DNA of 64,000 nucleotides from Clostridium hydrogeniformans DSM 21757 (lineage in GTDB: Bacteria; Bacillota; Clostridia; Clostridiales; Clostridiaceae). The position numbers and the translations under genes are program-made. Below the pieces are notes generated by a model that was not told the DNA's origin, ran no database searches, and saw nothing but the letters and a program-made list of their open reading frames with translations. Within the stretch, counting starts at the first letter, position 1. The number at the start of each line of letters is the position of its first letter. The DNA is taken from NCBI RefSeq assembly GCF_000686705.1, contig NZ_JMLJ01000008.1, forward strand, positions 124,001 through 188,000, written 5' to 3'. Below, piece after piece: positions 9,904 to 18,755 of the stretch.

Positions 9904-10292
9904 AATAAATCACTCCTCCTAATCCTAATAAAAAAATAAAAATAATAAATAAAAATGGAAAGCTTTGTAATAATATTTTACCAAATATATAGAATAAATA
10001 AAGTAAAAAATTAAGTCATATATATACAAAAAACTTCAAAGAATCACAAAAACATCAAGAAAAAGATTAATTACAATAAATGGAAAAAACTACTAGTAGT
10101 TGTTATATGTTGAATAAAGGACAGATGTATAACTTATAATATGTAGAATATAGTCATAAATTTACTAAGATATTAGTAAAATATTAAGTGAGAATATAAA
10201 GTTATCCTTGATTCATTTACCTTATATGAAGTAAAATTAAATATGATTATAGTAATTTAATATAGCAGTGTAAAGAGGAAGGAATGAAGAAG
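9904..10292. other. Intergenic region between divergent small genes
   Basis: A 389-base A/T-rich gap. It should hold the promoter of the leftward Spo0E-like gene and that of the rightward DUF896-hprK set. For the latter, TTGATT (10208-10213), 18 bases, TAAAAT (10232-10237) is a plausible promoter. I see no other structure in it. Confidence 0.4.
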
Positions 10293-10463
10293 ATGAATAT
10301 AGATGAATTAATTAAAAGAATAAATTATTTATATAAAAAAAGCAAAGAGGAAGGATTAACAGAGGAAGAAAAACAAGAGCAAGAAAAATTAAGAAGACAA
10401 TATGTAAATAACATAAAGAAAAATTTTAAAGCACAGCTTGATACTGTTAAAAAGAAATCTTAA
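10293..10463 (+). CDS. DUF896 (UPF0291) family protein
   Basis: A 56-residue cytoplasmic protein with the DUF896 pattern: MNIDELIKRINYLYKKS, then EEGLTEEEKQEQEKLRRQYV, then a basic tail around FKAQLDTVKKK. Bacillus YnzC belongs to the same family; it folds as a helical hairpin and has no proven function. An ATG nine bases earlier (10284) is also in frame and has GAGGAAGG closer to it, so a 59-residue form is possible. It lies 26 bases before hprK and is likely cotranscribed with it. Confidence 0.85.
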   Translation: MNIDELIKRINYLYKKSKEEGLTEEEKQEQEKLRRQYVNNIKKNFKAQLDTVKKKS

Positions 10464-10489
10464 TTTTAAGCTTGAAAGGATTGAGAAGG

Positions 10490-11407
10490 ATGGCAGTAAA
10501 AATAAAAGAGCTAGTGGATAAATTTAATCTTGAAATACTAGTACAAGGAGAAGATAACATAGAAATTGATACTAGTGATTTAAATAGACCTGGACTTCAA
10601 TTATCAGGATTTTACAATTATTTTGCTAATGAAAGAATACAGATTATAGGAAGAGCTGAATGGAGTTTTCTTGATGATATGCAAGTTGAAATAAGAAGAA
10701 AGAGACTTAAGAAATTTATGTCCTTTGAAACCCCTTGTATAATTCTTACTAGGAACTTAGAGCCTCATGAGGAACTTTTAGAGTATGCTAAGAAGAATAA
10801 AAGATGGGTTTTAAGAAGTGATATGATATCTACAAAGTTTATTAATAAACTTTCAAATCTATTGGCTGAAAACTTAGCTCCAGAAACAAGAATCCACGGA
10901 GTTCTTGTAGACGTTTATGGTATAGGAATAGTAATAACAGGAGAAAGTGGTATAGGCAAAAGTGAAACTGCTCTAGAGCTTATAAAAAGAGGCCATAGAT
11001 TAGTTGCAGATGACGCTGTAGATATAAAAGCAATAGATGGAGTATTAAAGGGATCTTCCCCAAGTATAACATCAGGGATGCTTGAGGTTAGGGGAATGGG
11101 GATAATAGATGTACCAGCATTATATGGACTAAGTTCAGTGATTCACTCAAAAACCATAGCTCTTATAATTCATTTTGAGCATTGGAAAGATGATGGTAAC
11201 TATGATAGGTTAGGAATAGATAAGGAATATATAGACATATTAAATGTTCCTGCAAGAAGACTTAGGATTCCAGTAAGACCAGGAAGAAATATTGCAGTTA
11301 TAATAGAAGCAGCAGCAGCTAACTATAGATACAACCTAATTTCTAAAACTTCGCCTGTGGATATAATAGAACAAAGAATGGATGCTGCCTCAGATGAATT
11401 CCTATAA
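10490..11407 (+). CDS. hprK: HPr kinase/phosphorylase
   Basis: Bifunctional enzyme that phosphorylates HPr on its regulatory serine and removes that phosphate, linking sugar uptake to carbon catabolite control in Firmicutes. The 305-residue length is normal. The C-terminal kinase domain shows IHGVLVDVYG, the P-loop TGESGIGKSETA near residues 152-163, and the HprK signature LEVRGMGIIDV near 205. The ATG at 10490 is chosen because AAAGGA lies eight bases upstream; an in-frame TTG at 10472 has no site. The gene overlaps the following cyclo-ligase gene by 14 or 26 bases. Confidence 0.96.
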   Translation: MAVKIKELVDKFNLEILVQGEDNIEIDTSDLNRPGLQLSGFYNYFANERIQIIGRAEWSFLDDMQVEIRRKRLKKFMSFETPCIILTRNLEPHEELLEYAKKNKRWVLRSDMISTKFINKLSNLLAENLAPETRIHGVLVDVYGIGIVITGESGIGKSETALELIKRGHRLVADDAVDIKAIDGVLKGSSPSITSGMLEVRGMGIIDVPALYGLSSVIHSKTIALIIHFEHWKDDGNYDRLGIDKEYIDILNVPARRLRIPVRPGRNIAVIIEAAAANYRYNLISKTSPVDIIEQRMDAASDEFL

Positions 11408-11948
11408 AAGCACTCTAAGAAAAAATATGATAGCTCTTAGGGATGGGGCTACCATAGATAGTTTAAAAGAGGCTAGTAAAAATATTTTTAATAAGGTGAT
11501 TTCCACAGAGGCGTATAAAAATAGCAAAGTAATATTTATTTTTGTAAGTTTTGGAAGTGAGGTTTATACTCATGAATTAATAACCTATAGTCTTAAGTTA
11601 GGTAAAAGAATATGTGTTCCTAAGGTTGTATCTAAAAAAGAAGGAATGAAGGCTATAGAAATTAAATCCTTAGAGGAATTGACTCCTAGTAATTATGGAA
11701 TACTAGAGCCTGAAATTAAAGAAAGCAACATAATAGACGAAAGATCTATAGATTTAGTTATAATACCCGGAGTGGCCTTTGATAAAGATGGGGGAAGGCT
11801 AGGCTATGGAGGAGGCTTTTATGATAGATTTCTTCCAATGGTAAGAAAAGAGAGTTATAAAATAGCTATAGCTTATTCTTTTCAGGTAATTGAAAAGGTT
11901 CCAAGAGAGGAAAATGATTTTTTAGTACCTTGTATCATAACAGATTAA
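11382..11948 (+). CDS. 5-formyltetrahydrofolate cyclo-ligase
   Basis: Converts 5-formyl-THF to 5,10-methenyl-THF using ATP, returning the stored folate form to one-carbon metabolism. The 188-residue protein has the ATP-site basic N-terminus (SYKSTLRKNMIALRD) and the family signature GRLGYGGGFYDRFL near residues 143-156. The gene begins inside the end of hprK. ATG codons at 11382 and 11394 are both in frame, neither has a strong Shine-Dalgarno site, and translation is probably coupled to hprK. The folate genes at 18-23 kb use the same cofactor, though they are in a separate operon. Confidence 0.92.
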   Translation: MLPQMNSYKSTLRKNMIALRDGATIDSLKEASKNIFNKVISTEAYKNSKVIFIFVSFGSEVYTHELITYSLKLGKRICVPKVVSKKEGMKAIEIKSLEELTPSNYGILEPEIKESNIIDERSIDLVIIPGVAFDKDGGRLGYGGGFYDRFLPMVRKESYKIAIAYSFQVIEKVPREENDFLVPCIITD

Positions 11949-12024
11949 GAGGAAATAGATTTGTATTTTTACCAAAAATAGCTTAAAATATAGTAGAATA
12001 ATTCGTAAATTAGGGGGCAATACT

Positions 12025-13428
12025 ATGGAATTAAAAGACTTAAGTAAAAATTATCCATATGCTTGGGATAAGTATTCCAAGGAAGATTTGGAAAAGGTTT
12101 TTAATCTTTCAGAAAGATATATTGATTTTATGTCAAGATGCAAAACAGAGAGGGAATGTGTAAGTGACCTTATAGTTCTTGCAGAAAAAGAAGGATATAG
12201 AAACCTAAAGGAGATAATTGAAAATGGAGAAACTTTAAAGGCTGGAGATAAAGTTTATGTAAATTACATGAGCAAGTGTTTAGCTATGTTCTTAATAGGA
12301 AATGATCCTTTAGAAAAGGGAATGAGAATATTAGGAGCTCATATAGACTCTCCAAGATTAGACCTTAAGCAAAATCCATTATACGAAGATACAGATATGG
12401 CTATGATGGAAACTCACTATTATGGTGGAGTTAAAAAATATCAGTGGGTTACAATACCTCTTGCTATACATGGAGTAGTAGTTAAAAAGGACGGCACTTC
12501 TGTAGAGGTAGTTATAGGAGAAGATCCTAAAGACCCAGTAGTTGGAATTTCAGATTTACTTATACATCTATCTGCTGATCAAATGCAAAAGAAACTTTCC
12601 AATGGTATAGAGGGAGAAGACTTAAATGTATTTGTTGGTTCTATTCCAGTAGAAGATAAAGAAGCTAAGAACAGAGTTAAGTTAAATATATTAAGATTAT
12701 TAAACGAAAAATATGATTTTATTGAAGAAGATTTTGTATCTGCAGAGCTAGAACTTGTACCAGCAGGTAGAGCAAGAGAGTATGGATTAGATAGAAGTAT
12801 GGTTATGGCATATGGACAAGATGACAGAGTATGTGCATATACTTCCTTTGAAGCTATGACTCAAATAAAAGAAAGTGATAAAACTTGTGTAACCTTACTT
12901 GTGGATAAGGAAGAGGTAGGTAGCATAGGAGCTACAGGAATGCAATCAAGATTCTTTGAAAATGCAGTAGCAGAAATTATGGATAGATTAGGACAATATA
13001 GTGAACTTAAGGTTAGACGTGCTTTAGCTAACTCTAAGATGTTATCATCTGACGTTAGTGCTGCTTTTGATCCAAATTATCCAGCTGTAATGGAGAAGAA
13101 GAATGCTGCTTACTTTGGTAAGGGTATAGTATTTAATAAATATACAGGTGCTAGAGGAAAGTCAGGATGTAATGATGCTAATGCTGAATATGTAGCGCAA
13201 ATAAGAGCTATAATGGACAAGCATAATATTACATGGCAAACTGCAGAACTTGGAAAAGTTGATCAAGGAGGTGGCGGTACTATAGCTTATATATTAGCAG
13301 AATATGGTATGGAAGTTATAGACTGTGGAGTTGCTCTTCACAATATGCATGCTCCATGGGAAATAGCAAGTAAAGCAGATATATATGAAACCATGAGAGG
13401 ATACCATGCATTCTTATTAGAAGCATAG
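12025..13428 (+). CDS. apeA: M18 family aminopeptidase
   Basis: Dinuclear zinc aminopeptidase of the M18 (aspartyl aminopeptidase) family, 467 residues, cytoplasmic. Metal and active-site blocks are visible: GAHIDSPRLDLK near residue 107, GQDDRVCAYT near 264, DKEEVGSIGATG near 293, and the C-terminal HNMHAPWEIASK near 441. The family forms dodecameric shells that trim N-terminal residues from peptides. It has its own start with AGGGGGC upstream, follows the cyclo-ligase gene by 76 bases, and is closed by a long hairpin. Confidence 0.93.
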   Translation: MELKDLSKNYPYAWDKYSKEDLEKVFNLSERYIDFMSRCKTERECVSDLIVLAEKEGYRNLKEIIENGETLKAGDKVYVNYMSKCLAMFLIGNDPLEKGMRILGAHIDSPRLDLKQNPLYEDTDMAMMETHYYGGVKKYQWVTIPLAIHGVVVKKDGTSVEVVIGEDPKDPVVGISDLLIHLSADQMQKKLSNGIEGEDLNVFVGSIPVEDKEAKNRVKLNILRLLNEKYDFIEEDFVSAELELVPAGRAREYGLDRSMVMAYGQDDRVCAYTSFEAMTQIKESDKTCVTLLVDKEEVGSIGATGMQSRFFENAVAEIMDRLGQYSELKVRRALANSKMLSSDVSAAFDPNYPAVMEKKNAAYFGKGIVFNKYTGARGKSGCNDANAEYVAQIRAIMDKHNITWQTAELGKVDQGGGGTIAYILAEYGMEVIDCGVALHNMHAPWEIASKADIYETMRGYHAFLLEA

Positions 13429-13504
13429 GATACTTACTTATATAAAAAGCCTGGAGTATTTTAAGAATATAAATAACTCAGTATTGAAATAATGATCTTT
13501 AGTT

Positions 13505-13565
13505 AAAGAAGTCATGTGATTTCCTGTTCTTAATGAAAGAGAATGAGGAATAACATGACTTCTTT
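13505..13565 (+). terminator. Long hairpin terminator after apeA
   Basis: Outer 13-bp stem AAAGAAGTCATGT (13505-13517) / ACATGACTTCTTT (13553-13565) with a second inner stem TTCCT/AGGAA and TTCTT/AGAGAA. It is followed by GTGTTTAAT, a weak T tract, so termination on + is plausible but not certain. Confidence 0.6.
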
Positions 13566-13649
13566 GTGTTTAATAGGAAGGAGGTTATTTATTTGCTTCT
13601 TTCTTTTTGTTATATATAGTTATAGAATAAGAAAGAATAGAAAATAATA

Positions 13650-14420
13650 TTATTTAAACTTTTCAATTTTTATAGTGTATGTGGCAGTGCTATTTGGTTT
13701 TCCTTCATTATATAAGGAGATTGAATGATCAAGATAATTACCTGTGGATTTAGCATTCAAGGTGAATTCTTTTTTTGAAAGGCCAACTACAAAGTTTTCA
13801 TTTAATCCAAAAGAAGATTTAAGAGAAACATTTAACTTTTCTGAATTACTTTCTATTGTAACCTTGTAATTTCCATCACTTAAAAACTTTAGATTATATA
13901 AGTCTTTTTTTCCTCCCTCTATTATTCTTCTTGTTTCATGAGTGAAGGAACTTACATACATAAGTGAAGAGTCATATTTATTTTGGAACTGAGTTCTTAT
14001 TTTAGTTTCTCCATCCTGAGGAATTATTACTAATGTATAATTTAATCCAGGAACAAAGTCCCAGTTTATTTTAGTTGAATAATCAAAGTATCCTGAATCA
14101 AAACTTTCTAGATGCTTGAAATTTTCTGAATAGAGGAAAGCTTTCACTGGTTTAGTACCAATTAAAAGGATTTCTTTATTTTCTGAATCCTTTGTATTTA
14201 TGGTGTAGGCTTTTTCCTTAGTTATAGTCTCTACTATAGTTTGTCCTTCTTGCAAAGGAGTGGACTCGATAATAGAACTATTAGCTTTTAACATTGAAAT
14301 AGGAGAGGCCCTTGTAAATTGAGGAATGGATGGAGATGCTGATGTATATAAGGAGTTAATACATATAACTCCAAAGGATAGTGAGATCACTAAGAATTTT
14401 TTTAGAAAAAGTTTGTTCAT
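13650..14420 (-). CDS. Secreted protein of unknown function
   Basis: Not recognised. The 256-residue protein has a typical signal peptide: MNKLFLKK, then a hydrophobic core LVISLSFGVICINSLY, with a likely signal peptidase site after TSA. The mature part is rich in alternating beta-strand patterns (YTINTKDSENKEILLIG, FVVGLSKKEFTLNA) and has no cysteines, suggesting an extracellular beta-sandwich, possibly of the kind found in PPC-like or adhesion modules; this is only a resemblance. AGGAGG precedes the ATG. It is monocistronic, with 370 bases of non-coding DNA on its 5' side. Confidence 0.8.
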   Translation of the reverse strand: MNKLFLKKFLVISLSFGVICINSLYTSASPSIPQFTRASPISMLKANSSIIESTPLQEGQTIVETITKEKAYTINTKDSENKEILLIGTKPVKAFLYSENFKHLESFDSGYFDYSTKINWDFVPGLNYTLVIIPQDGETKIRTQFQNKYDSSLMYVSSFTHETRRIIEGGKKDLYNLKFLSDGNYKVTIESNSEKLNVSLKSSFGLNENFVVGLSKKEFTLNAKSTGNYLDHSISLYNEGKPNSTATYTIKIEKFK

Positions 14421-14793
14421 TAAATTATCCTCCTATAAATAGATATTTTTAATAAATAATATAATAACATTTACCTTAAAATATTTATGTAATTATTTGC
14501 AAGTGTATAAGGCAGAAATTATGATATATTTTAAGAAAATATGGTAAAAAAAGACATGTTAATAGATGAAGGTTATTGATTGTAAAAATTAATAGAATTC
14601 TATTAAAATATTTAAGAAAGATAGCTCTCCATAGAAGTAATAGTACCTAGAATTGTCAATTAATTTATGTTTTTTTATATAAAAATGAAAATCTACCCTT
14701 AGTGATAATTTATATTTAATCATTATAGATTCTTATTTATTATGGAATAATAATATAATGATTTGGAAATAATTCCTTATAGGTGGTGATTAA
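14421..14793. other. Intergenic region, no recognised element
   Basis: A 373-base A/T-rich gap between divergent genes (13650-14420 leftward, 14794 rightward). It should carry both promoters, but none stands out and I see no repeat or stable hairpin. Confidence 0.4.
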
Positions 14794-15381
14794 ATGTATA
14801 CAATAAAAGGTATTATAATAGTGATAAGTTTAGTATATATAACAAAAGCATTAGTATATATTATAGATAAATTGTTAAAGTTTAAAGATGAAAAAATACA
14901 GTTTAATATGGATGTTAAAAAAGAAAGCATTATGAACATGACAGGAATAGAATTTGAAGCATTTTGTAGATGGCTTTTTGAAGGTACTGGAGAATACAGA
15001 TATGTAGAAATCACAGAAGCTAGAGGTGATGGGGGAAAGGATTTAATTTTAATAGATAAAAATGAAAAGAAAACATATGTTGAATGTAAGAGATTTGATT
15101 CAGAAGAAAAGTTAGAGAAAATAGAAAATAAGAGTGATATTAAGAAACTAGTAATAGGAAGAGAAATATGCCAAAAGTTAGTAGGAGCTATGGTTAGTAA
15201 TAATATAGATAAAGGCATTATAGTGACAACAGGAGAGGTACATAAGAATGCACTAAATTATATAGAAGATCTTAAGAACAATTCAAGTATAGATTTACAA
15301 ATTTATAATATGAAAGATATACTTGAAATCATGGAATCTAATAAGGCAATAGGAGTTTATGAGATAGATGTAATTATTTAA
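14794..15381 (+). CDS. Membrane-anchored Mrr-like restriction endonuclease-fold protein
   Basis: A 195-residue protein with an N-terminal hydrophobic helix (IKGIIIVISLVYITKALVYI) followed by a PD-(D/E)XK nuclease domain of the Mrr_cat type. Visible motifs are GIEFEAFCRWLFE (family N-terminal helix), ARGDGGKDLIL (catalytic D) and TYVECKRF (the E-x-K pair). The C-terminal part (GAMVSNNIDKGIIVTTG) also matches Mrr folds. Such proteins cleave DNA, in some cases modified DNA. The membrane anchor is unusual for a free-standing Mrr and suggests action on DNA near the membrane. No methyltransferase is adjacent. The start follows AGGTGGTGAT. Confidence 0.8.
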   Translation: MYTIKGIIIVISLVYITKALVYIIDKLLKFKDEKIQFNMDVKKESIMNMTGIEFEAFCRWLFEGTGEYRYVEITEARGDGGKDLILIDKNEKKTYVECKRFDSEEKLEKIENKSDIKKLVIGREICQKLVGAMVSNNIDKGIIVTTGEVHKNALNYIEDLKNNSSIDLQIYNMKDILEIMESNKAIGVYEIDVII

Positions 15382-15746
15382 AGCGCTAAAGTAATTGAAG
15401 GAATTTTAGTGAGAAAAATAAAATATAACTTTATAGTAAAATTAAACGAATAGAAATATAGTTAAGGAGGTACTAAGATAGAATCTTAGTGCCTTTTTAT
15501 TTTATAAAATCAAATAATATTGTCTAAGTTAAAATACAACTACAAAATAAATATTATGTAAACTAAATTAAAAGTAAACAAAGTGAATAAAAAGGAAAAG
15601 ATTATAAAGTTAAAATTAAACCTAAGTTTATAGGAAAGAATATCATAGATAAGGTATATATACAATATATTGAAGAATTGGTATAATAAAATATATATTT
15701 TATAAGTATAAACTAGTTATTATTTAGGTGTAGGGGAGAGGATTCT
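15382..15746. other. Intergenic region with terminator
   Basis: A 365-base gap. The only feature I see is the terminator at 15468-15494; the rest is A/T-rich sequence that should include the promoter for the GNAT gene. Confidence 0.4.
15468..15503 (+). terminator. Intrinsic terminator of the Mrr-like gene
   Basis: Stem AGGTACTAAGAT (15468-15479) / ATCTTAGTGCCT (15483-15494), one G-T pair, tight 3-base loop, then TTTTTATTTT. Confidence 0.82.
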
Positions 15747-16139
15747 TTGAAAATTAAAGTAAATGATACAATGGATGTAAATGAATTAAATGACCTATTA
15801 AAAACTATAGGATGGGGAGTAAGTTCTTCTAGTAAATTAGAGGAATCATTAAAATTATCTTGGGGATGGATTACTGCAAGAGATGACTTAAATAGACTTA
15901 TAGGATTTGTGCAGATACTCTCTGACGGCATCAAACATGCTTATATATTGAGGTTAATTGTACATAAGGACTTTCAGGGAAATGGAATTGGCACAAAAAT
16001 AATGGAAAAGTTAATGGAAGTTCTTGAGGAAAACAACTTAAGTCCTATTTTATTAACAAAGCCTTCTGAAGAGTCCTTTTATTCTAAATTTGGATTATCA
16101 AGAAGCAATAAAGGGTTTATCTCTTTATTTAAATGGTAA
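15747..16139 (+). CDS. GNAT family N-acetyltransferase
   Basis: A 130-residue acetyl-CoA-dependent acyltransferase of unknown substrate. The core LRLIVHKDFQGNGIGTKIMEKL near residues 69-90 (shown here as HKDFQGNGIGTKIM) contains the Q-x-x-G-x-G acetyl-CoA loop, and the C-terminal ESFYSKFGL segment is the usual beta-strand/helix end of the fold. The start is a TTG at 15747, supported by GGGGAGAGGA eight bases upstream; no ATG fits. It stands alone. Confidence 0.82.
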   Translation: MKIKVNDTMDVNELNDLLKTIGWGVSSSSKLEESLKLSWGWITARDDLNRLIGFVQILSDGIKHAYILRLIVHKDFQGNGIGTKIMEKLMEVLEENNLSPILLTKPSEESFYSKFGLSRSNKGFISLFKW

Positions 16140-16226
16140 TGAATCCTCAGTATATTATTACATGAATTATCTAGTTAAAGGATTTAGTTAAATGTAAAGA
16201 TAAAGTAGAAGTTTTAAGTTATAAAC

Positions 16227-16331
16227 TATAGGGTTTTCCATTCAAAACTTATCTTATGCATTACTTAAGATTTAAGGTTTTAAAGGATTTAAGTGCATGT
16301 ATAAGTTAAGATTCAAGTTAAAAACCCTATA
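16227..16331. repeat. 105-bp palindromic repeat, copy 2
   Basis: TATAGGG (16227-16233) to CCCTATA (16325-16331), exactly 105 bp, nearly the same sequence as copy 1 at 8531-8635 over the central and right parts. It is followed, after one base, by copy 3 in tandem. Confidence 0.75.
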
Positions 16332-16332
16332 T

Positions 16333-16437
16333 TATAGGGCTACTCAATATAAAATTAACTTATACATGGTATTTATTCATTGATAAATCAGCTTTTTAAG
16401 GAATGTATAAGTTAAGAACTGACATAGTAACCCTATA
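16333..16437. repeat. 105-bp palindromic repeat, copy 3
   Basis: TATAGGG (16333-16339) to CCCTATA (16431-16437), again 105 bp. The interior differs from copies 1 and 2 but keeps the fold-back plan: AACTTATACAT (about 16357-16367) pairs with ATGTATAAGTT (about 16403-16413). Confidence 0.7.
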
Positions 16438-16521
16438 TAATTAAACTATAAAGGACTACACTTATATTATATAGAATTAAGTTATTATAATAGAAAACTT
16501 AGTGATCTATAATTGAAAAAT

Positions 16522-16555
16522 AAAAATCCTATCAAATATAGGATTTTTTATTTTG
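16522..16555 (+). terminator. Intrinsic terminator without an obvious upstream gene
   Basis: Stem AAAAATCCTAT (16522-16532) / ATAGGATTTTT (16538-16548) and a T tract. The nearest upstream gene on this strand ends at 16139, so this may end a transcript that runs through the tandem repeats 16227-16437. Confidence 0.75.
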
Positions 16556-16751
16556 TAACTGAATTTATAGAAAGCCATATTATGTATTGAGAGGGTAAAA
16601 ACTTTAGAGAAGATTTAAGTTGTTTTATGAATAATCTATATTTAAATTATTAGTGAATCTAGAATGTAGTAAAAGCCCTTTGTAATTAAATTTTTATTTT
16701 TTACACATGAAAATAACACCTTATAAAGTTATGGACAAGGGAGGGATACCA

Positions 16752-16979
16752 ATGAAAGAAAGCAGATGGACAAATTATGGACTATGGTTAGCTATATTTG
16801 CTTTTATACCACTATTATTAGAAGGATTAGGATTAAAGGTTCTACCAGAAAATTATAATGAACTTGTGACAGCATTTTTATCTATACTAGTAATGGCAGG
16901 AATAATTAGTAACCCAACCACTATAAATAAGTGGTTTAATGATGATGAGAAAAAGAAATTTAATAAGCCGCAACAATAA
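16752..16979 (+). CDS. Phage-holin-like small membrane protein
   Basis: A 75-residue protein with two hydrophobic segments (YGLWLAIFAFIPLLLEGLG and VTAFLSILVMAGIIS) and a charged C-terminal tail (KWFNDDEKKKFNKPQQ). The layout, including the SNPTT turn after the second segment, resembles small phage holins of the phi-LC3/SPP1 type. No lysin or phage gene is next to it, so it is either a lone remnant or a chromosomal holin-like gene. The ATG at 16752 has GGAGGG at good spacing; an upstream in-frame ATG at 16707 has none. Confidence 0.7.
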   Translation: MKESRWTNYGLWLAIFAFIPLLLEGLGLKVLPENYNELVTAFLSILVMAGIISNPTTINKWFNDDEKKKFNKPQQ

Positions 16980-17012
16980 TTATACTAATCTTTAATTATT
17001 GTTTAAATAAAA

Positions 17013-17040
17013 ACAAAAGCCATTATTTAATGGCTTTTGT
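17013..17040. terminator. Bidirectional terminator between convergent genes
   Basis: Perfect 13-bp stem ACAAAAGCCATTA (17013-17025) / TAATGGCTTTTGT (17028-17040) located between the holin-like gene and the leftward PHP gene. Confidence 0.8.
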
Positions 17041-17053
17041 TCATTTATAAGAA

Positions 17054-17881
17054 CTAATTTTTTATAAGCTTAAGAAAAGGATCTATTAGTTCAGGGGTAA
17101 TAGAAACAGAACCAACATTACCATGTTTTGTGTCACTTTCTCCATAACCATGAAAATCAGAACCACAGGTTATGGCCTTTTTATATTTTTGAGCTAAAGA
17201 TATAAGTTTTAACTCATCCTTCTTAAAGTTTAAATAATACACTGCCTCAATACAATGAAAGGGGAGGGAGATTATATCTTCTACAGGATTTTTTTTAATT
17301 AGTACAGGATGAGCTAAGGAAGTTATACATCCATAACTTTTAAGAAGATTTATTCCATCTTCAGTAGAAACCTTTTTATTAGGAACATAAGCAGGACTAT
17401 CGTCACCTAAGAATTTTTTAAATATATTGTGAAAGGTGTAATTATACCCAGCATCTATAATTGCCTTTGCAATATGTGGTCTTGCTATAACACCCTTATT
17501 ATTATTTATGATAGAATTATAATCTATATCTATATTAAAGTATTTTTTTAGATTAACAACTATTTGCTTTGCCCTAGTCATTCTATTTGTTTCTAAGTTA
17601 TTTAAAAAATTAATTAAATTCTTATCTTTATAGCCATCTCCTTTAAAATATCCAAGAACGTGAATAGTTTCTTTATTATAAGTAGTTGAAAGTTCTATAC
17701 CAGGAATTATATTAACTCCTAAATCATATCCAGCCCTTAAGGCTTCCTCTACCCCACCTACAGTATCATGATCTGTTAGAGCTAAGGTGTTTACGGATTG
17801 TGCTTTAGCAAGCTCCACTAAGGCATAAGGACTTAATGTGCCATCAGATTTATTAGAGTGAGTATGTAAATCTATAATCAT
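17054..17881 (-). CDS. PHP-domain phosphoesterase
   Basis: A 275-residue trinuclear-metal phosphoesterase of the polymerase-and-histidinol-phosphatase family. Metal ligands are visible in DLHTHSNKSDGT (motif I), LTDHDTVGG (motif II), the GIELSTTY segment, the ARPHIAKAI block, SLAHPVL and GSDFHGYGE near the C-terminus. Close relatives include the 3',5'-nucleoside bisphosphate phosphatase/RNase AM (YciV) group, so hydrolysis of pAp or 5' RNA ends is a reasonable guess. The second of two nearby ATGs (17881) is chosen because AAAGGA lies nine bases before it and only three before the first (17887). Confidence 0.88.
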   Translation of the reverse strand: MIIDLHTHSNKSDGTLSPYALVELAKAQSVNTLALTDHDTVGGVEEALRAGYDLGVNIIPGIELSTTYNKETIHVLGYFKGDGYKDKNLINFLNNLETNRMTRAKQIVVNLKKYFNIDIDYNSIINNNKGVIARPHIAKAIIDAGYNYTFHNIFKKFLGDDSPAYVPNKKVSTEDGINLLKSYGCITSLAHPVLIKKNPVEDIISLPFHCIEAVYYLNFKKDELKLISLAQKYKKAITCGSDFHGYGESDTKHGNVGSVSITPELIDPFLKLIKN

Positions 17882-18177
17882 TTTCATCTATCCTTTCTAA
17901 AGGTATTAATTATATTATAAGATAGAATAAAGAAAATAATTAGTTAATATGGTAAAAATATTTTTATTTAATATACCTTAGTATAAAAGCTCTTAAAATA
18001 GAAATAGACAAGAAGTAACTTGAATTATTAGAAAATTTAGATTTTGGAGTAAAAACAAGAAATTATTACATATTTAAACCTAAGTTTAGTTTTATACGTT
18101 ATAAATTGTAGAATATATTTTAAGGTTATGATATTATTTTTTTAAAGCTAAGTAAAATAATAATAAAGGTGAGATGT

Positions 18178-18753
18178 ATGTTTTTAATGATTGATAATTA
18201 TGATTCCTTTGTATATAACTTAGTTAGATATTTAGAGGAATTAGGAGAACAGGTAGTAGTAAAGAGAAATAACTGTATAACCATAGATGAAATAGAGAAT
18301 TTAAATCCAGAAGGAATAATAATATCCCCAGGACCTAAAAATCCAACAGATTGTGGAGGGTGTTTAGATATAATTGGAAAATTTAAAGGAAGGATTCCTA
18401 TTCTTGGAATATGCCTTGGACATCAATGTATTGGACATTATTTTGGAGGAGAAATAGTAAAGGGAAGTATTCCTGTCCATGGAAAGGTTACAAAAGTTAC
18501 TCATAATAATAAGGGAGTATTTAAGAACATAAAAAATCCTTTAAATGTTACCAGATATCATTCTTTAATTGTAGAAAAAGAAGGATTACCTAAAGAGTTA
18601 GAGATAACCTGTAGTACAGAGGATGGGGTTATAATGGGACTTAGACATAAGAAATATCTTATTGAAGGAGTCCAGTTTCATCCAGAGGCTGAACTTACAG
18701 AACAAGGACATGAAATCCTTAAAAATTTTATTGAGGAATGTAGAGGGATTTAA
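18178..18753 (+). CDS. pabA: Aminodeoxychorismate synthase component II (glutamine amidotransferase)
   Basis: Supplies ammonia from glutamine to PabB to make 4-amino-4-deoxychorismate, the first step of the p-aminobenzoate branch of folate synthesis. The 191-residue class I amidotransferase shows the oxyanion SPGPKNP segment, the nucleophile loop GICLGHQCIG (catalytic C) and the HPEAE end (catalytic H and E). An anthranilate role (TrpG) is possible for this family, but the next genes are all folate genes. The ATG at 18178 has AAAGGTGA upstream; the in-frame GTG at 18169 lies within it. It is the first gene of a seven-gene operon, ending two bases before pabB. Confidence 0.92.
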   Translation: MFLMIDNYDSFVYNLVRYLEELGEQVVVKRNNCITIDEIENLNPEGIIISPGPKNPTDCGGCLDIIGKFKGRIPILGICLGHQCIGHYFGGEIVKGSIPVHGKVTKVTHNNKGVFKNIKNPLNVTRYHSLIVEKEGLPKELEITCSTEDGVIMGLRHKKYLIEGVQFHPEAELTEQGHEILKNFIEECRGI

Positions 18754-18755
18754 TT

